The notes beneath the pieces were generated by a model that saw only the letters and a list, made by a program, of their open reading frames with translations, was not told the origin of the DNA and did not search any database. A stretch of DNA of 64,000 nt from NCBI GenBank assembly GCA_907163375.1, contig CAJQUW010001859.1:868001-932000 (forward strand). Direction: 5' to 3'. This document shows positions 1-9,905 of this stretch, one piece after another. The translations under genes were made by a program, and so were the position numbers. The first letter of the stretch is position 1. Each line of letters begins with the position of its first letter. This stretch comes from Prostheceraeus crozeri. Taxonomy: Eukaryota; Platyhelminthes; Polycladida; Euryleptidae.

Positions 1-60
1 CATGCGTTTGTCACATCGGAATAAAGCTTTTTATTATTATATCATTACTATTTATTATCG

Positions 61-690
61 AGCAATGATACTTTCATTTCCAAATATGCTGACGACGTGG
101 TTATTGGCATTCCTATTCGGGCGAATGTAGACTTAGAACTTTCTGTCAGAGAAGAAATTCAACACGTAGAAAATTGGTGTAACACTCACGGGTTAGAACT
201 GAACAAAAAGAAAACGAAATTATGCATATATCAAGAAACCTCATGTTTCTGTTCCTATACCATCGAATGTTGAATTTGTGCGGGAGCTTCGGATTCTTGG
301 TGTAATCTACAATGCAGCATTTTCTTGGGATAGCCATGTACAGAATATCTGAAAACTCACGTGTCAACGAGTCTATGTGATCAAACGTTTGAAGACTTTC
401 TTACAAATACCTGGTCTCATTCGACTATATAATGCAACAGTTTTATTTATTCTAGAATACAATGCACCGTTATTTATAGGCATGAATAAAGAAAGCTCGA
501 AAAAACTTGAGAGAGTAAGAAAGGGCTCTACATGATTTTGTACCTCCAACGTTGTCAACCACAAAGAAAGTACTGCTTCGAAGTTTTGCACCGACACAAG
601 ATTTGACTCCTTCATTCCCACTTGCGCAAAATAAATATGTCATTATCTGATTTTGGATTTGCCTGTAAAAATTACACATGGAATTTTGTG
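61..690 (+). mobile_element. LINE reverse transcriptase remnant (C-terminal part)
   Basis: Translation of the plus strand gives KYADDVVIG near 80-110, the YADD catalytic box of reverse transcriptase. It is followed by ENWCNTHGLELNKKKTK, then ELRILGVIYN and FSWDSHVQNI near 280-350, and a thumb-like stretch RLYNATVLFILEYNAPLF near 425-475. This order is typical of the palm and thumb of CR1/Jockey-type non-LTR retrotransposons. Several frame changes and stops lie within 600 bp, so it is a dead copy, and the 5' part lies outside the window. The frame fades near 690 and a weak AT-rich tract follows. The exact clade is not certain. Confidence 0.75.
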
Positions 691-699
691 CATAACTGT

Positions 700-3001
700 C
701 TGAGTATGTAATGTTCGATTTCTAATCATCGCAATAAACGCTTGTTATTATATTCATGCATGTATATGTATGTATCAAATATATCAAATCCAGGTTGCTT
801 ATGAAAGGCTGTCTATTTGTCTCTATATATAACTTAGGAAGAACTCAAAACCTTTTATAACGGAACGGAATGTCGAATGAAAGATCCTTTTCTTGTTTCT
901 GTTCCTGCTTTCTTTTGCGTTACAGGTTAATTAGCAGTATCAACATCATCCTTTATTGTATTGGATTGACATTTTCACATGTTCCCTTTCACCCTTTTGC
1001 AAGCGGATGTTGTTCAACTCAAAGAAAACATTATAAATTGGATATTTTCTATTACCTGAGATATATTTTTCATACATTTTTGTATGCGATAGAGAAATGA
1101 TCTTTGATCTTGGATTCAGTAGGTCAAAGGATATCTCAGGATAACTCATAAAGCCAGTCAGAATGTGGAGGACAATCAGTTGTCTCGACAGTTGACATCG
1201 TGGCGACTGTCGTAGATATTTGCGTCTGACTGCAGTTTGAGAACAATTGCCGAGTGTCAAGTCTCCTCAAAATGGCCTTTTGCAGTGAAGAGGTCGCCGT
1301 TACATTGAAGTCAACGGCCTCTTGTGAGTCAAAGTGGAGGACCTAACAAAGGTAGTGGTCGACTACCTCACAGTGGAATTGAGGCCTAGTCCTCCGCTGT
1401 GGACACAAAGGGTTGCCCATGTGTCCATTGTTGGTCTGTCATTCGAGGTACCCAAAGTCCGGACTAAACGTTGCGGACGAGTTGGCTAATGGGATTGGGC
1501 AGACGGCAATGACACAAATGTGAGCAGACCAAAGATGAATATGGAAATAAGAAGGTTTTCGAGAGAGTTAGTTTGAGGAAGTTGTCATCGAACGTCGTTG
1601 GCAGTTGTGACGTCCAAGACGCGAATGACCAGGAGGTCGTGAAGGGAGGAGTATCAGACGGCACTCCAAATTTCAGGAAGTTGACCTCCAGGGAAATAAA
1701 ACGATGTCCATAAAAGTGCAAGAAAAAAGAACAGCTGATGGATGGAGAAATAACTCACACTATATTTTGTCTATCCATGCTTAGTCCGGGAATGCCTTTT
1801 GTTTGTACGTCATTGTCGTGGAATAAGATCGATTGTTGTCAACATTTGTACCATTGTCAACACGAAAATAAAATACAACACGAATGAAAAAGCTCAACAC
1901 GAAACGAATCAAGATCGTGCTTGTGTCGTGTTCATGTCATGAATACAGGTCTCTAGTTCGGACGGCCATGTCGTGCAGTCGATGGTGCTAAAGCAAAGCG
2001 GATTTCGACCTTCAAGTTTCCGAGTGTCCCTCGTGATTATGAAAGACGGGCGATGTCTTCGCTGTCTCGTGGAGCTGGTACATCTCTCTGTAGAGGTTTC
2101 ACATGACTTCAAGTAGTTAGATCACCTTTCTGACACATGATCTGACTCAGTTTCTCTTCGACAGTAAAGTCCTTCATATAATTCAGCATTCGTATCAACT
2201 TGTAGGCCTATATGTCATGGCTCGGATTTCCATCACGACTATCCAATCCAAATAAAGCCTCCCGATGTTTAAGCCCTAACATCGACCTCAGACGGCGCAG
2301 GACGCCGAAGGCCCATTGTGATTTTAAAAATATATTTTTAACGAATAGACCGAATATGTTCTGTTTACCGTGGATTATTTAGTCAAAATGAGTTCCATTG
2401 GAATACGTGCAGTATCCCGGAGATTGGTCAATCACGTGAATTCAGTTTCCATTCTGCATGGTAAATTTCAACATAGATACAAAAAAATTCATATTTTATT
2501 TGACATTTTTTGCCCCATATAATTGTAAATCCCATGGCAAACCGAGGTCTTGATTTTGAATTGACTGCTTAAGGCAAGACTGCAAAACACTGTTGATGCA
2601 AATTGATCTATTTAGGGAATCAAAACAAAGCCAATTGTTGTACACTAGAAAATACAAAGCTATACACTTATAGGATTTGAGGAAAATCACGAATGTATTA
2701 AGCTGTTCCTAGGACTAGCAAAAACTGGGTAATAAGTGTTCGTGACAACATTTTTGCATGCCAACATGATTGTTTGGAGCATGACAATACGGAGTGTTTC
2801 GATCTGTTATCTCCTGCCTGCTATCAAATTGAAGAGTCACCATGTGTAAATAGAGATTCGTAGCATGCTACGACGACTATTTTGTTCACAAATGATGTCT
2901 ATCACGCATAAATCGAACTAATTGGTGAGCAACAAGTCCACCTAACACTAGAAAAGACAGTTATGAAAGGTGGCAACATGTTATTAATGTCAAAAATCAT
3001 T
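700..3001. other. Intergenic, nothing recognised
   Basis: Only short open frames without recognisable motifs are present. I see no repeat, tRNA or transposon end in this stretch. It is the left host flank of the outer Polinton. Confidence 0.5.
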
Positions 3002-3007
3002 AGTTTG

Positions 3008-3770
3008 AGTAGTAAGTAAAACTCCACTTCTGGACCGCGCATTATGGCCGCCGTCGCTGACGTCCCCCCCCTCTGGAACGGCAGAGTGTCGTGGTCGGCC
3101 GCCGTGGTGCTTTGGTTCTGACGTCCCCCCCCCTCTGGCCGACCGTCGTATAGCGCGCGGTGATGTGGCGTCTAGGTTGGCGTGGTGTGCCGGCCAGGTT
3201 GGGAGGGTGGACTGTCGTAGCTCACCTGAAAAAATCCTAAGTGTCAGAGTGGCTTTGTATGGGTAAAATTTTGAAAATTTTCCAAAGTGTGGAATTTCGA
3301 CCTGGGACCGTCACCAAAACATTTTTCATCAAATTTCACTGACCCCCCCCCCCGACAGCAATCTTCTAACTTTGGTTCTAGTGAACGGATTTTGTCTTAA
3401 GGCTACTCGTTTGAAAGAGGAGAAAAAACTGCTCGACGACATTTTTTGTTGCGAGTCAATCGGACCAGCCGTTCAAAAGTTAGAGCGGTTACAAGATTTT
3501 AGGTCGGAGCTCGCTCACCTGAAAAAATCCTAAGTGTCAGAGTGGCTTTGTATGGGTAAAATTTTGAAAATTTTCCAAAGTGTGGAATTTCGACCTGGGA
3601 CCATCACCAAAACATTTTTCATCAAATTTCACTGACCTCCCCCCCTCTGGACAGCTAGCTTCAATCTTGGCTTCTAGTGGACGGATTTTGTCGTGCAATA
3701 GCTCGTTTGAAAGCTAAGAGTGAGACAAATTCAGTGAAAGAATCGGCTTGTTCCTATCTGTCTTCGTTTA
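3008..3770 (+). repeat. Left terminal inverted repeat of outer Polinton
   Basis: This matches the reverse complement of 44446-45208 almost throughout. The outer 220 bp are GC-rich with long C runs (about 3063, 3125 and 3344). Inside lies a unit beginning CACCTGAAAAAATCCTAAG and ending with a run of C, present at about 3228-3345 and again at about 3518-3640. The two arms are thus themselves internally repeated. Confidence 0.92.
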
Positions 3771-3904
3771 GATGTGAGACGCCATTTAAGATTTTGGGAG
3801 ATTGACGAAAAACGACAGAGTTAGAATTTCCCAAGAAACAGCTCCAGCGGGCGAATGAAGGCTCGGATTGGTAAACGGAGACCAGATTTGGAATCAGCTT
3901 GATG

Positions 3905-3990
3905 TTATTGTCCAATGAGGATCATCATCCAATGAGAATCAAGCATTTCTATATGAATAGCGAGCCTTCCACAGTGAGAATCATTCCATC
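3905..3990 (+). promoter_or_regulatory. Candidate promoter of the outer left-arm gene block
   Basis: Two CCAAT boxes (3912 and 3929) precede a TATATGAATA box near 3950, about 110 bp before the leader ATG at 4062. An inverted CCAAT lies near 3867. This is the only promoter-like cluster before the plus-strand block that runs to 15908, so it may drive the whole block. Confidence 0.5.
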
Positions 3991-4061
3991 GTTGAATCGC
4001 AAGAGTGACGGACGCACATTTTCTCTCACTCTCTAGTTCCCTGTTCTATTATCCAACTAAA

Positions 4062-4831
4062 ATGGTAAGTCGCTACTTTCCTCCCTCCCTTGAACGTAAA
4101 CTTAATACAATCTTTTCCATTTTCAGGCATCTACTCCATCTGCTGCACTAGTAGGACAAAATGGTGGTCAAACGTTACAAGGTTCGCTACGATCAGATCA
4201 TCTACAACTGAGGCCAGTGGAAGAAACAACCAAGGTACATAATCCTACACCGCTACAGCGTAAATTTAAACAAGTCTTGCGTTATGACGATCATGGTGTA
4301 GTACTCCAAACGGGAATGCTCCCTTCCACGGATGTCAAGATAATGCACAATCAGTATGGGGACTACATACTGATCCCCGTGAGTCCGTACATTCGCCACC
4401 AACTTGATATTATTGAGGAGTACGTGACATTAAATATGGACATTCCTACTCCTCTTGCTCAAGAGTGGAAGGCGAGAGATGACAAGGATACTCCCTATAG
4501 AAAGATTTGGGATGGTAATCAAATTTGCCTACCGGTATCATATTGGTGCACTTACTATAAGAAGGAGGGAGATCATTCAACACCCATCACATGCGACGAG
4601 CTCGGAGAAGGTACTTGGGATATCCTTTTCAAAGTGAATGGGCTATATTATGGTCGGCATAAGGATAATAAAATAGCCTCTCTCTCCATGCATATGGAAT
4701 CCATCCTATATATTCCGAAACCACCCAACGTGGACGACATAATTGATCAAATCCTTAACAGCAGTGGTACGAAGCGCAAGTCGGAGAAGAATGCTGCATC
4801 AAAACGCAAATCAAAGAAGGAGAATTACTAG
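4062..4831 (+). CDS. Unknown Polinton protein with short leader exon
   Basis: The open frame of about 204 residues from 4217 has no ATG of its own near the start. An ATG at 4062-4064 is followed directly by GTAAGT, and a TTTTCAG acceptor ends at 4126. Reading on from 4127 stays in the frame of the long open stretch. A 62-bp intron right after the initiator codon is therefore likely. The protein is mixed alpha/beta by eye and ends in a lysine-rich tail (TKRKSEKNAASKRKSKK) that could be a nuclear signal. I do not recognise the family. It is the first gene after the left TIR of the outer element. Confidence 0.6.
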
Positions 4832-4864
4832 TCCTTTCCTAACTCTACCCTATGACAATTCGCT

Positions 4865-4991
4865 TATGTGCTTTGAGTGTCGTAGACGTGGTCTTATTAG
4901 ATACATTTTACTTCTTCGTTGCCATCATATCATTTGTGTATTTTGTCGTGAAAAGCATCGATGTAATTCTTCATTTTGTAATATGTTATAG
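4865..4991 (+). CDS. Possible small RING-like zinc-binding protein or exon
   Basis: From the ATG at 4865, a 41-residue frame contains MCFEC, then RCHHIICVFC and a CNSSFC pair. The spacing C-x2-C ... C-x-H-x3-C-x2-C ... C-x4-C is RING-like. The open frame extends upstream over the end of the previous gene, so this may be an exon of a spliced product. It resembles in layout the better RING gene at 6075-6398. Too short for certainty. Confidence 0.3.
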
Positions 4992-5043
4992 AACGTTTCC
5001 TTAGATGTGTAAATTTCCGTTTTAGGCTTCTATCATCATTTTT

Positions 5044-5574
5044 ATGGATTGTGAGGGTGAACATGTACAGGAGCTCAGTGCTATTGCTATGAACACTTGG
5101 ACATATCAGATTGTTAGTGTCTATCATCAACATGCCAACTGCAATCCCAATGTTGATCAATGGGCGAGAAAACACATTCATGGACTTAATCTGAAATATT
5201 TGCAAGACTATGGCTTTTCTTGTGAGAGTGCTCTTCTTATTGACTTTAAACGATGGTTAGCTGCTTTCAATGTTATACGCATCTTTTGTAATAATCCTGG
5301 TAAGGAGAGGAAAGTATTTCCCAATCTAATCATTGATGATATTTTGCTCCCACCTTGGGATAGTAGAGTGAATCAACATTATCATGAAGTCACGAAACGT
5401 TCTAAGGATTTGTCTGTTCCTATTTTGTCTGTTCGTTGTAGTAGCTACGTTCATAACCAATGCTTCTTTCCTCCTTACCTCAACACTGCCAAAGTCCTGT
5501 ATGGTTATCATTGCTCGCTGTATGATAGTTACCAGCTGTATCTATTTTATCTCTTTCAAACCATTGATTTATAA
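5044..5574 (+). CDS. DEDDh-type exonuclease-like protein of outer Polinton
   Basis: The 176-residue protein opens with MDCEGEHVQELSAIAM, which fits exonuclease motif I (D-x-E) of the DnaQ/RNase T fold. It closes with HCSLYDSYQLYLF, which fits the H-x4-D motif III. In between, ARKHIHGLN and an acidic segment IIDDILLPPWD can be seen. A TTTTAG acceptor just upstream (about 5027) would add a hydrophobic strand (SIIIF) before the DCEG motif if joined to the leader ATG at 4062-4064, as expected for the first beta strand of this fold. The likely role is a 3'-5' nuclease acting in replication or RNA/DNA processing. Similar proteins, as I recall, occur in other Polintons. The assignment is by motif only. 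Confidence 0.55.
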   Translation: MDCEGEHVQELSAIAMNTWTYQIVSVYHQHANCNPNVDQWARKHIHGLNLKYLQDYGFSCESALLIDFKRWLAAFNVIRIFCNNPGKERKVFPNLIIDDILLPPWDSRVNQHYHEVTKRSKDLSVPILSVRCSSYVHNQCFFPPYLNTAKVLYGYHCSLYDSYQLYLFYLFQTIDL

Positions 5575-5661
5575 TGCATGCTTGTTACCGTTATTCAATA
5601 AATGTTACTATGAGAAGAGTTGTTGTTTTCATGCAATGGATGGGTTAGATAAAGGGCAATC

Positions 5662-6072
5662 ATGTCTTTCTCAAACGACTGCGGAACATTACATTTTCAT
5701 AGGCAAAGTTTAAAAGGAGCTGTTCAAGATTATGTGATAAATTTTCATAAAGATGAGACCGACATCGAAGCAGTGGTCGATGATGCTAGCACTCTATTTC
5801 TAGAGTTAATGAATACATTCTCTGATAGCATTGTCATGGCGCGATTAGTTGCGAAAATTAAGTTTAGTCATTTTGGAAAGGAAGAGGTGGAAAGTCGCTC
5901 TTTCCATTTTGCTTCTTATTCAATGGAAGTGGTAGATCACCCCGAAGAATTTTTTAAAAGACATATGATAAAAATTGCTGAACGTCTTAACGCATTTAAC
6001 CATCATGGTAGCAGTCTAGTGATTGAAGCGATTTCAGATATTCACATTCAACTTTCCATAAAGAATAATTGA
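5662..6072 (+). CDS. Conserved Polinton protein of unknown function
   Basis: A 136-residue protein starting at a good ATG. Its second half (FHFASYS, EEFFKRHMIKIAERLNAF, GSSLVIEAISDIHIQLS) resembles a block seen in the N-terminal region of Polinton polymerases, where a helix is followed by a GSGW-type turn and a strand. It could be a free-standing version of that domain, perhaps involved in replication. No catalytic motif is visible. The next gene begins within a few bases of its stop, as is usual in this tightly packed block. Confidence 0.5.
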   Translation: MSFSNDCGTLHFHRQSLKGAVQDYVINFHKDETDIEAVVDDASTLFLELMNTFSDSIVMARLVAKIKFSHFGKEEVESRSFHFASYSMEVVDHPEEFFKRHMIKIAERLNAFNHHGSSLVIEAISDIHIQLSIKNN

Positions 6073-6074
6073 AA

Positions 6075-6398
6075 ATGCAGTGGTACTTGATTGTAGCACA
6101 ACTGGTTTTCGAGCTATGTCTGCTCACTCTCGAAGTATATTCCTTCTGTACATATGTCTATTATTTAGAAAAGGCTAGCAAATTCATATCTTCAAAAAGA
6201 CTTGATATAGACATCAGTAACGGTGAAACTATGTGTTGTGATGTATGTAAGCGAAAGGATGGAAATGAAAAGCGCATCTTCAAGAGATGTAAGCATGCTT
6301 TTTGTCAACGCTGTTTCATACGTAATTGCATTCAACTTTGCAAATGTAACCACTGTGACATTGCTCATTTCGAGTGTCACTTATTTCGCAATAGTTAG
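6075..6398 (+). CDS. Membrane-anchored RING finger protein
   Basis: The first in-frame ATG is at 6075. Residues 1-35 form a hydrophobic segment (LIVAQLVFELCLLTLEVY) that could be a signal anchor. Residues about 53-98 hold CCDVC, RCKHAFCQRC and CKCNHC, a C3HC4-type RING pattern. RING proteins act as ubiquitin ligases, and viruses often use them against host factors. A role in changing host protein turnover at a membrane is inferred. A second weaker RING-like frame lies at 4865. Confidence 0.55.
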   Translation: MQWYLIVAQLVFELCLLTLEVYSFCTYVYYLEKASKFISSKRLDIDISNGETMCCDVCKRKDGNEKRIFKRCKHAFCQRCFIRNCIQLCKCNHCDIAHFECHLFRNS

Positions 6399-6449
6399 TA
6401 CCTATGCAAATGTGGTAAAGATAGGTTTTAGCAAAGACTAACACGGAAA

Positions 6450-6800
6450 ATGGCGAAACGTAAAAGTCAAAAGTCTTCAAAGTTTTCTTCAGCCATTCAA
6501 GCTCTCCGACGAATGAAAGCAAATCAGCGATACAATGCTATACGACATGCTAACGATAAATTCATTTGTGAAATTATTTCTCATGTGAGGAAGTTGAGGA
6601 CGAAGAAATTAGCGCCAAAACAACGAAAGTTACTTAAGCGATATGCTACGAAATTGCGTTTCATCTCCAATCCTAAAGTCACCCTTCAAAGAAAGAGGAA
6701 AACTTTAACACAAAAGGGCGGTTTCCTTTCAGCAATACTTCCAATGATAGCTCCTGCCGTGGGCAACCTATTGGGTAATATCTTTGGCTCTAAGCGTTAA
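6450..6800 (+). CDS. Small basic virion core-like protein
   Basis: A 116-residue, strongly basic protein. The layout is characteristic of a Polinton/adintovirus core gene: a helical N-terminal part (HANDKFICEIISHVRKL), a KLAPKQRKLLKRYATKLR segment, a KRKTLTQKGGFL turn and a hydrophobic glycine-rich tail (SAILPMIAPAVGNLLGNIF). Such proteins are compared with adenovirus pX and are thought to condense DNA or contact membranes. A TTTTAG acceptor just upstream stays in frame with the ATG. It sits directly before the packaging ATPase. Confidence 0.6.
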   Translation: MAKRKSQKSSKFSSAIQALRRMKANQRYNAIRHANDKFICEIISHVRKLRTKKLAPKQRKLLKRYATKLRFISNPKVTLQRKRKTLTQKGGFLSAILPMIAPAVGNLLGNIFGSKR

Positions 6801-6831
6801 TTATGCAAATGTTGAGTCTCAAAGTAATAAA

Positions 6832-7449
6832 ATGGATTTCAGACTTCAATGTGATAAAGTTCTGACTGTATCAGGTCAATCTCATGCAGGTAAAACTGTT
6901 TTGACGTTGAATTTATTGGATAAAAGAAGGGAGTTGTTTAAGGAAGCTATCAATCGAGTGATTTGGTGTTATGGTATTTATCAACCGTCGCTGTTTCAGG
7001 AATTGCAAAGTCGCAACTTTATTCGATATGAAGGAATTATTCCAGTGGATAAACTTCAGTCTAATGATGTTGTTGTATTGGATGATTTATTAAAAGAAAG
7101 TAAGAATTCAAAAGATGTTACAGATATGTTCACTCGTGCAGCACATCATAAAAGGTGCTTTATCATCTATATCACACAAAATTTGTTTCCTGATGGAAAA
7201 GAAGCTCGTACACGAAACCTGAATACACACTATTATGCTATTTTCAAGAATCCGCGAGATAAAAGTCAATTTGAAATTTTAGCGCGACAAGTTGCACCCA
7301 GAGGATCAAAATCCTTAATTGAAATTTTTCAAGCAGCTACTGAAAAACCATACGGTTACTTATTCATTGACTTTACGCAAGAGTGTCCGGAAGAATTTAG
7401 ATTTCGAAGTGATATTTTGAAAACTCCCATGATTATCTACAAACTATGA
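6832..7449 (+). CDS. A32-like DNA packaging ATPase (FtsK/HerA class)
   Basis: The first in-frame ATG is at 6832 (MDFRLQCDKV), giving 205 residues. The Walker A loop GQSHAGKT lies near residues 15-22 and a Walker B VVVLDDLL near 78-85. ITQNLF further on fits the sensor asparagine or glutamine region of A32 proteins. This ATPase would pump the element DNA into capsids. It looks whole, and its stop overlaps the start of the next gene (ATG at 7446), so the genes are packed without spacers. Confidence 0.88.
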   Translation: MDFRLQCDKVLTVSGQSHAGKTVLTLNLLDKRRELFKEAINRVIWCYGIYQPSLFQELQSRNFIRYEGIIPVDKLQSNDVVVLDDLLKESKNSKDVTDMFTRAAHHKRCFIIYITQNLFPDGKEARTRNLNTHYYAIFKNPRDKSQFEILARQVAPRGSKSLIEIFQAATEKPYGYLFIDFTQECPEEFRFRSDILKTPMIIYKL

Positions 7450-8138
7450 GTTCTTATTCTCGCATGATTGTTATTCCTCAGGATGAATATGTACAATTGA
7501 CTGCCATGCAGCAAGTAAAGCAACCTCTTGCAAATCAAATGTATAGGAAAGAAATAGATTATCAGCAAAATGTTCACATCAAAGATCCACATCGTGCTGT
7601 ATTATTACAATCGGAAACTGTTGAGCAATTGAAAAACTTGAAGAATAAGATGCGTGACTCTGTATCGACTGCTACACCTTTAGCATCTCGCGCACATGCC
7701 ATATCTCTTTTCAATAGTATTGAACCCCATCTCAATGTAAATGATAGAGGAGAAATCATTACAGATGAAAATAAAGTGATTGACGCTTCACGTTATGAAG
7801 ACTTGATTCAGTATGCGACACGTAGAAAGCGCCGTCAGGGCTATGTTCCACCTGGTTGGTCATACTTTCTTAAACTATTGAAAAAGCATAATGTACCAAA
7901 ATTTGCTTTGAATAATGAGACATTGAAAGAACTTGATTCAACAGTGGCTACTGCTCCAATGCTTCAGACGATGAAAATGCCAACAAATTGGTTTAAGACG
8001 TCACCTGCTACATCCCCTCCCACACTCACTAAGCAAACAAGAGGAAGAACTCGACGTAGATCTACATCGCCACTAAAACTAGTAAAAGGAAAACGTAAAA
8101 CAGCTCCTCCCAGGAAATACATGTTCTCAAACTATTAA
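7446..8138 (+). CDS. Conserved Polinton structural-type protein, function unknown
   Basis: A 230-residue protein with charged helices in its first half and a middle segment (YEDLIQYATRRKRRQGYVPPGWSYF within residues 115-140) where PPGW stands before a leucine-rich helix. The tail is rich in K, R, S and P. The arrangement recalls proteins placed beside the packaging ATPase in other Polintons. The inner element has a possible counterpart at 34493-35314. No enzyme motif is seen. A virion or scaffold role is a guess. Confidence 0.5.
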   Translation: MSSYSRMIVIPQDEYVQLTAMQQVKQPLANQMYRKEIDYQQNVHIKDPHRAVLLQSETVEQLKNLKNKMRDSVSTATPLASRAHAISLFNSIEPHLNVNDRGEIITDENKVIDASRYEDLIQYATRRKRRQGYVPPGWSYFLKLLKKHNVPKFALNNETLKELDSTVATAPMLQTMKMPTNWFKTSPATSPPTLTKQTRGRTRRRSTSPLKLVKGKRKTAPPRKYMFSNY

Positions 8139-8139
8139 T

Positions 8140-8355
8140 ATGAAGCAGATGTGTTGCTTGCCATGTAATGAGCCGCCAGAGGTGAATGTCGTTGTCACTT
8201 GCACTTGCTGCGCCAGCTCTCACAATGAAACCCCTAAGCAATGTGAACACGATCGCAAAACCGCTAAAGCTAAATGCTGCAGTTGTTGTAAATGTAGAAA
8301 GGCAAGAAAACAAAAAGATGAGAAGGAGGAAAAAGAGTCAGTCGTCATCGACTGA
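8140..8355 (+). CDS. Small cysteine-rich protein
   Basis: The ATG follows the previous stop by one base. The 71-residue product has about thirteen cysteines in pairs and clusters (CCLPC, CTCC, CCSCCKC) and a highly charged tail. It overlaps the start of the integrase in another frame. Cysteine density and position argue for a real gene, perhaps metal-binding. No named family is recognised. Confidence 0.4.
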   Translation: MKQMCCLPCNEPPEVNVVVTCTCCASSHNETPKQCEHDRKTAKAKCCSCCKCRKARKQKDEKEEKESVVID

Positions 8356-9406
8356 ACGTTTGAAGTCAATCTATTATGATGTAAAGCATCCGGCAGGATT
8401 TGCATCTATCAAGAAATTATCAAAAGCGAGTGGTCTTCCACAATCACAAGTGAAACGATGGTTAAAGGGTCAGGCTACCTATACACTCCACAAACAAGCG
8501 AAAAAGAAGTACCGCACCCGCCATTATATTGTTCATGAAATCGATGAACAGTGGCAAGCAGACTTGTGTGATGTTGCCTCCATTTCAAAACATAACTCGG
8601 GCAATAACTTTATTTTAACCGTCATTGATATTTTTTCGCGTTATGCGTGGGCTCAACCTTTAAAAACTAAAGAAGGGAAAGGAGTAGCAAAAGCATTCCA
8701 AACAATTTTTCGAGAAGGTCGCATTCCAAAAAGAATTCAGAGTGATCAAGGAAAAGAGTTTGAAAATCAGCATGTGAGAAGATTATTTGAGAGGCATGAC
8801 ATTGAGTTGTTTAGTGTAAAGAGTGCTTATAAAGCTGCACTCGTTGAACGTTTTAATCGCACATTAAAAAATCGCTTGTGGCGACATTTTACTGCCAACT
8901 TGACACAAAATTGGACAAAGGTTCTACAAGATACACTCCATGCCTACAATCACTCTATCCATCGTTCTATTGGACTCAGACCAGTAGATGTAAATGCTGA
9001 CAATGTAGATAAAGTGCGCAAATCATTCCAACGTAAACGCACTCATGTGAAAAGTGATGTGAAAATTGGCGATAAAGTTCGTATCTCAAAAGTGAAAAGT
9101 GTTTTTGCTAAAGGGTACCTTCCGAATTGGACAGAGGAGGTATTTACAGTATCAAGGATTAATCAAAAAGACTCTCCGACCACCTACAAGTTGAAAGATT
9201 ACGATAATGAAGAAATTGAGGGTATCTTTTACCGCGATGAGATTGAGGTAGTCACTGAAAGTGAAACATATTTGGTAGAAAAAATCATTCGATGTAAAAA
9301 ACGGCAAGGTGAAGAATGGTGTCTTGTTAAATGGACTGGTTATCCTTCAAGTATGAACTCTTGGATGCGTCGTGCCGACATCTTTCATCTAAGTGATCGA
9401 CAGTGA
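8318..9406 (+). CDS. Polinton RVE integrase with C-terminal chromodomain
   Basis: The frame is open from 8186, but an ATG at 8318 gives a natural start. A helical segment (IKKLSKASGLPQSQVKRWL) precedes the RVE core: QADLCD holds the first catalytic aspartate, QSDQGKEFEN the second, and AALVERFNRTLKN the glutamate of the DDE triad. An SH3-like segment follows (KIGDKVRISKVK). The final 45 residues (YLVEKIIRCKK ... CLVKWTGYPSSMNSW) match a chromodomain, which could steer integration to marked chromatin. All three catalytic residues are present and the gene looks whole. Confidence 0.92.
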   Translation: MRRRKKSQSSSTERLKSIYYDVKHPAGFASIKKLSKASGLPQSQVKRWLKGQATYTLHKQAKKKYRTRHYIVHEIDEQWQADLCDVASISKHNSGNNFILTVIDIFSRYAWAQPLKTKEGKGVAKAFQTIFREGRIPKRIQSDQGKEFENQHVRRLFERHDIELFSVKSAYKAALVERFNRTLKNRLWRHFTANLTQNWTKVLQDTLHAYNHSIHRSIGLRPVDVNADNVDKVRKSFQRKRTHVKSDVKIGDKVRISKVKSVFAKGYLPNWTEEVFTVSRINQKDSPTTYKLKDYDNEEIEGIFYRDEIEVVTESETYLVEKIIRCKKRQGEEWCLVKWTGYPSSMNSWMRRADIFHLSDRQ

Positions 9407-9447
9407 TTCATGCAAAGTTGTAACTAACAATGTTTAGGGTTTGAGCT

Positions 9448-9903
9448 ATGAATCCAACTGCCTCATTTTATTCACGACCCTCCTATGTAAGTGGTGGAGG
9501 ACAAATTTACATCGGCGCTCGCCGCCAACGTGGAGGTAGCATACTTGGTGCACTGAAATCTGTTGTAGCACCTCTCATATCCAATGTCGGTAGATCTTTA
9601 AAACGAAATGTTTTAAGTAATGCCGTTGGCTTTGCTGGTGATGTTGCTAGTGATCTTTCCAGAGGTAGAAGTTTTAAGAGCAGTTTGTTGAATCGTGGGA
9701 AGGAACGCGGTTTAAAAACATTGAAGCAGACCTTTGCTGGTGTTACTCAAGGAAAGAAATCACCTAAACGAATGAATAAAGGAAGGAGGAAACATCGCGG
9801 AGCTGGTAAGGTGCGATCTTCAGTCAAAAGGCATTCAAGCAAACGTCGTAGAGGCTCTAATCATTCATCAGGCGCTAAACGACAACGCTGCTATAACTTC
9901 TAA
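9448..9903 (+). CDS. Minor virion protein, pVI/pX-like
   Basis: A 151-residue protein with a glycine-rich N-terminus (VSGGGQIYIGARRQRGGSI), an amphipathic stretch (LKSVVAPLISNVGRSLKRN) and a very basic tail with KRRRG motifs. This layout is typical of the small protein encoded just before the capsid gene in Polintons and compared with adenovirus pVI. A role in membrane penetration or in linking DNA to the capsid is inferred. It abuts the capsid gene by two bases. Confidence 0.6.
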   Translation: MNPTASFYSRPSYVSGGGQIYIGARRQRGGSILGALKSVVAPLISNVGRSLKRNVLSNAVGFAGDVASDLSRGRSFKSSLLNRGKERGLKTLKQTFAGVTQGKKSPKRMNKGRRKHRGAGKVRSSVKRHSSKRRRGSNHSSGAKRQRCYNF

Positions 9904-9905
9904 TC

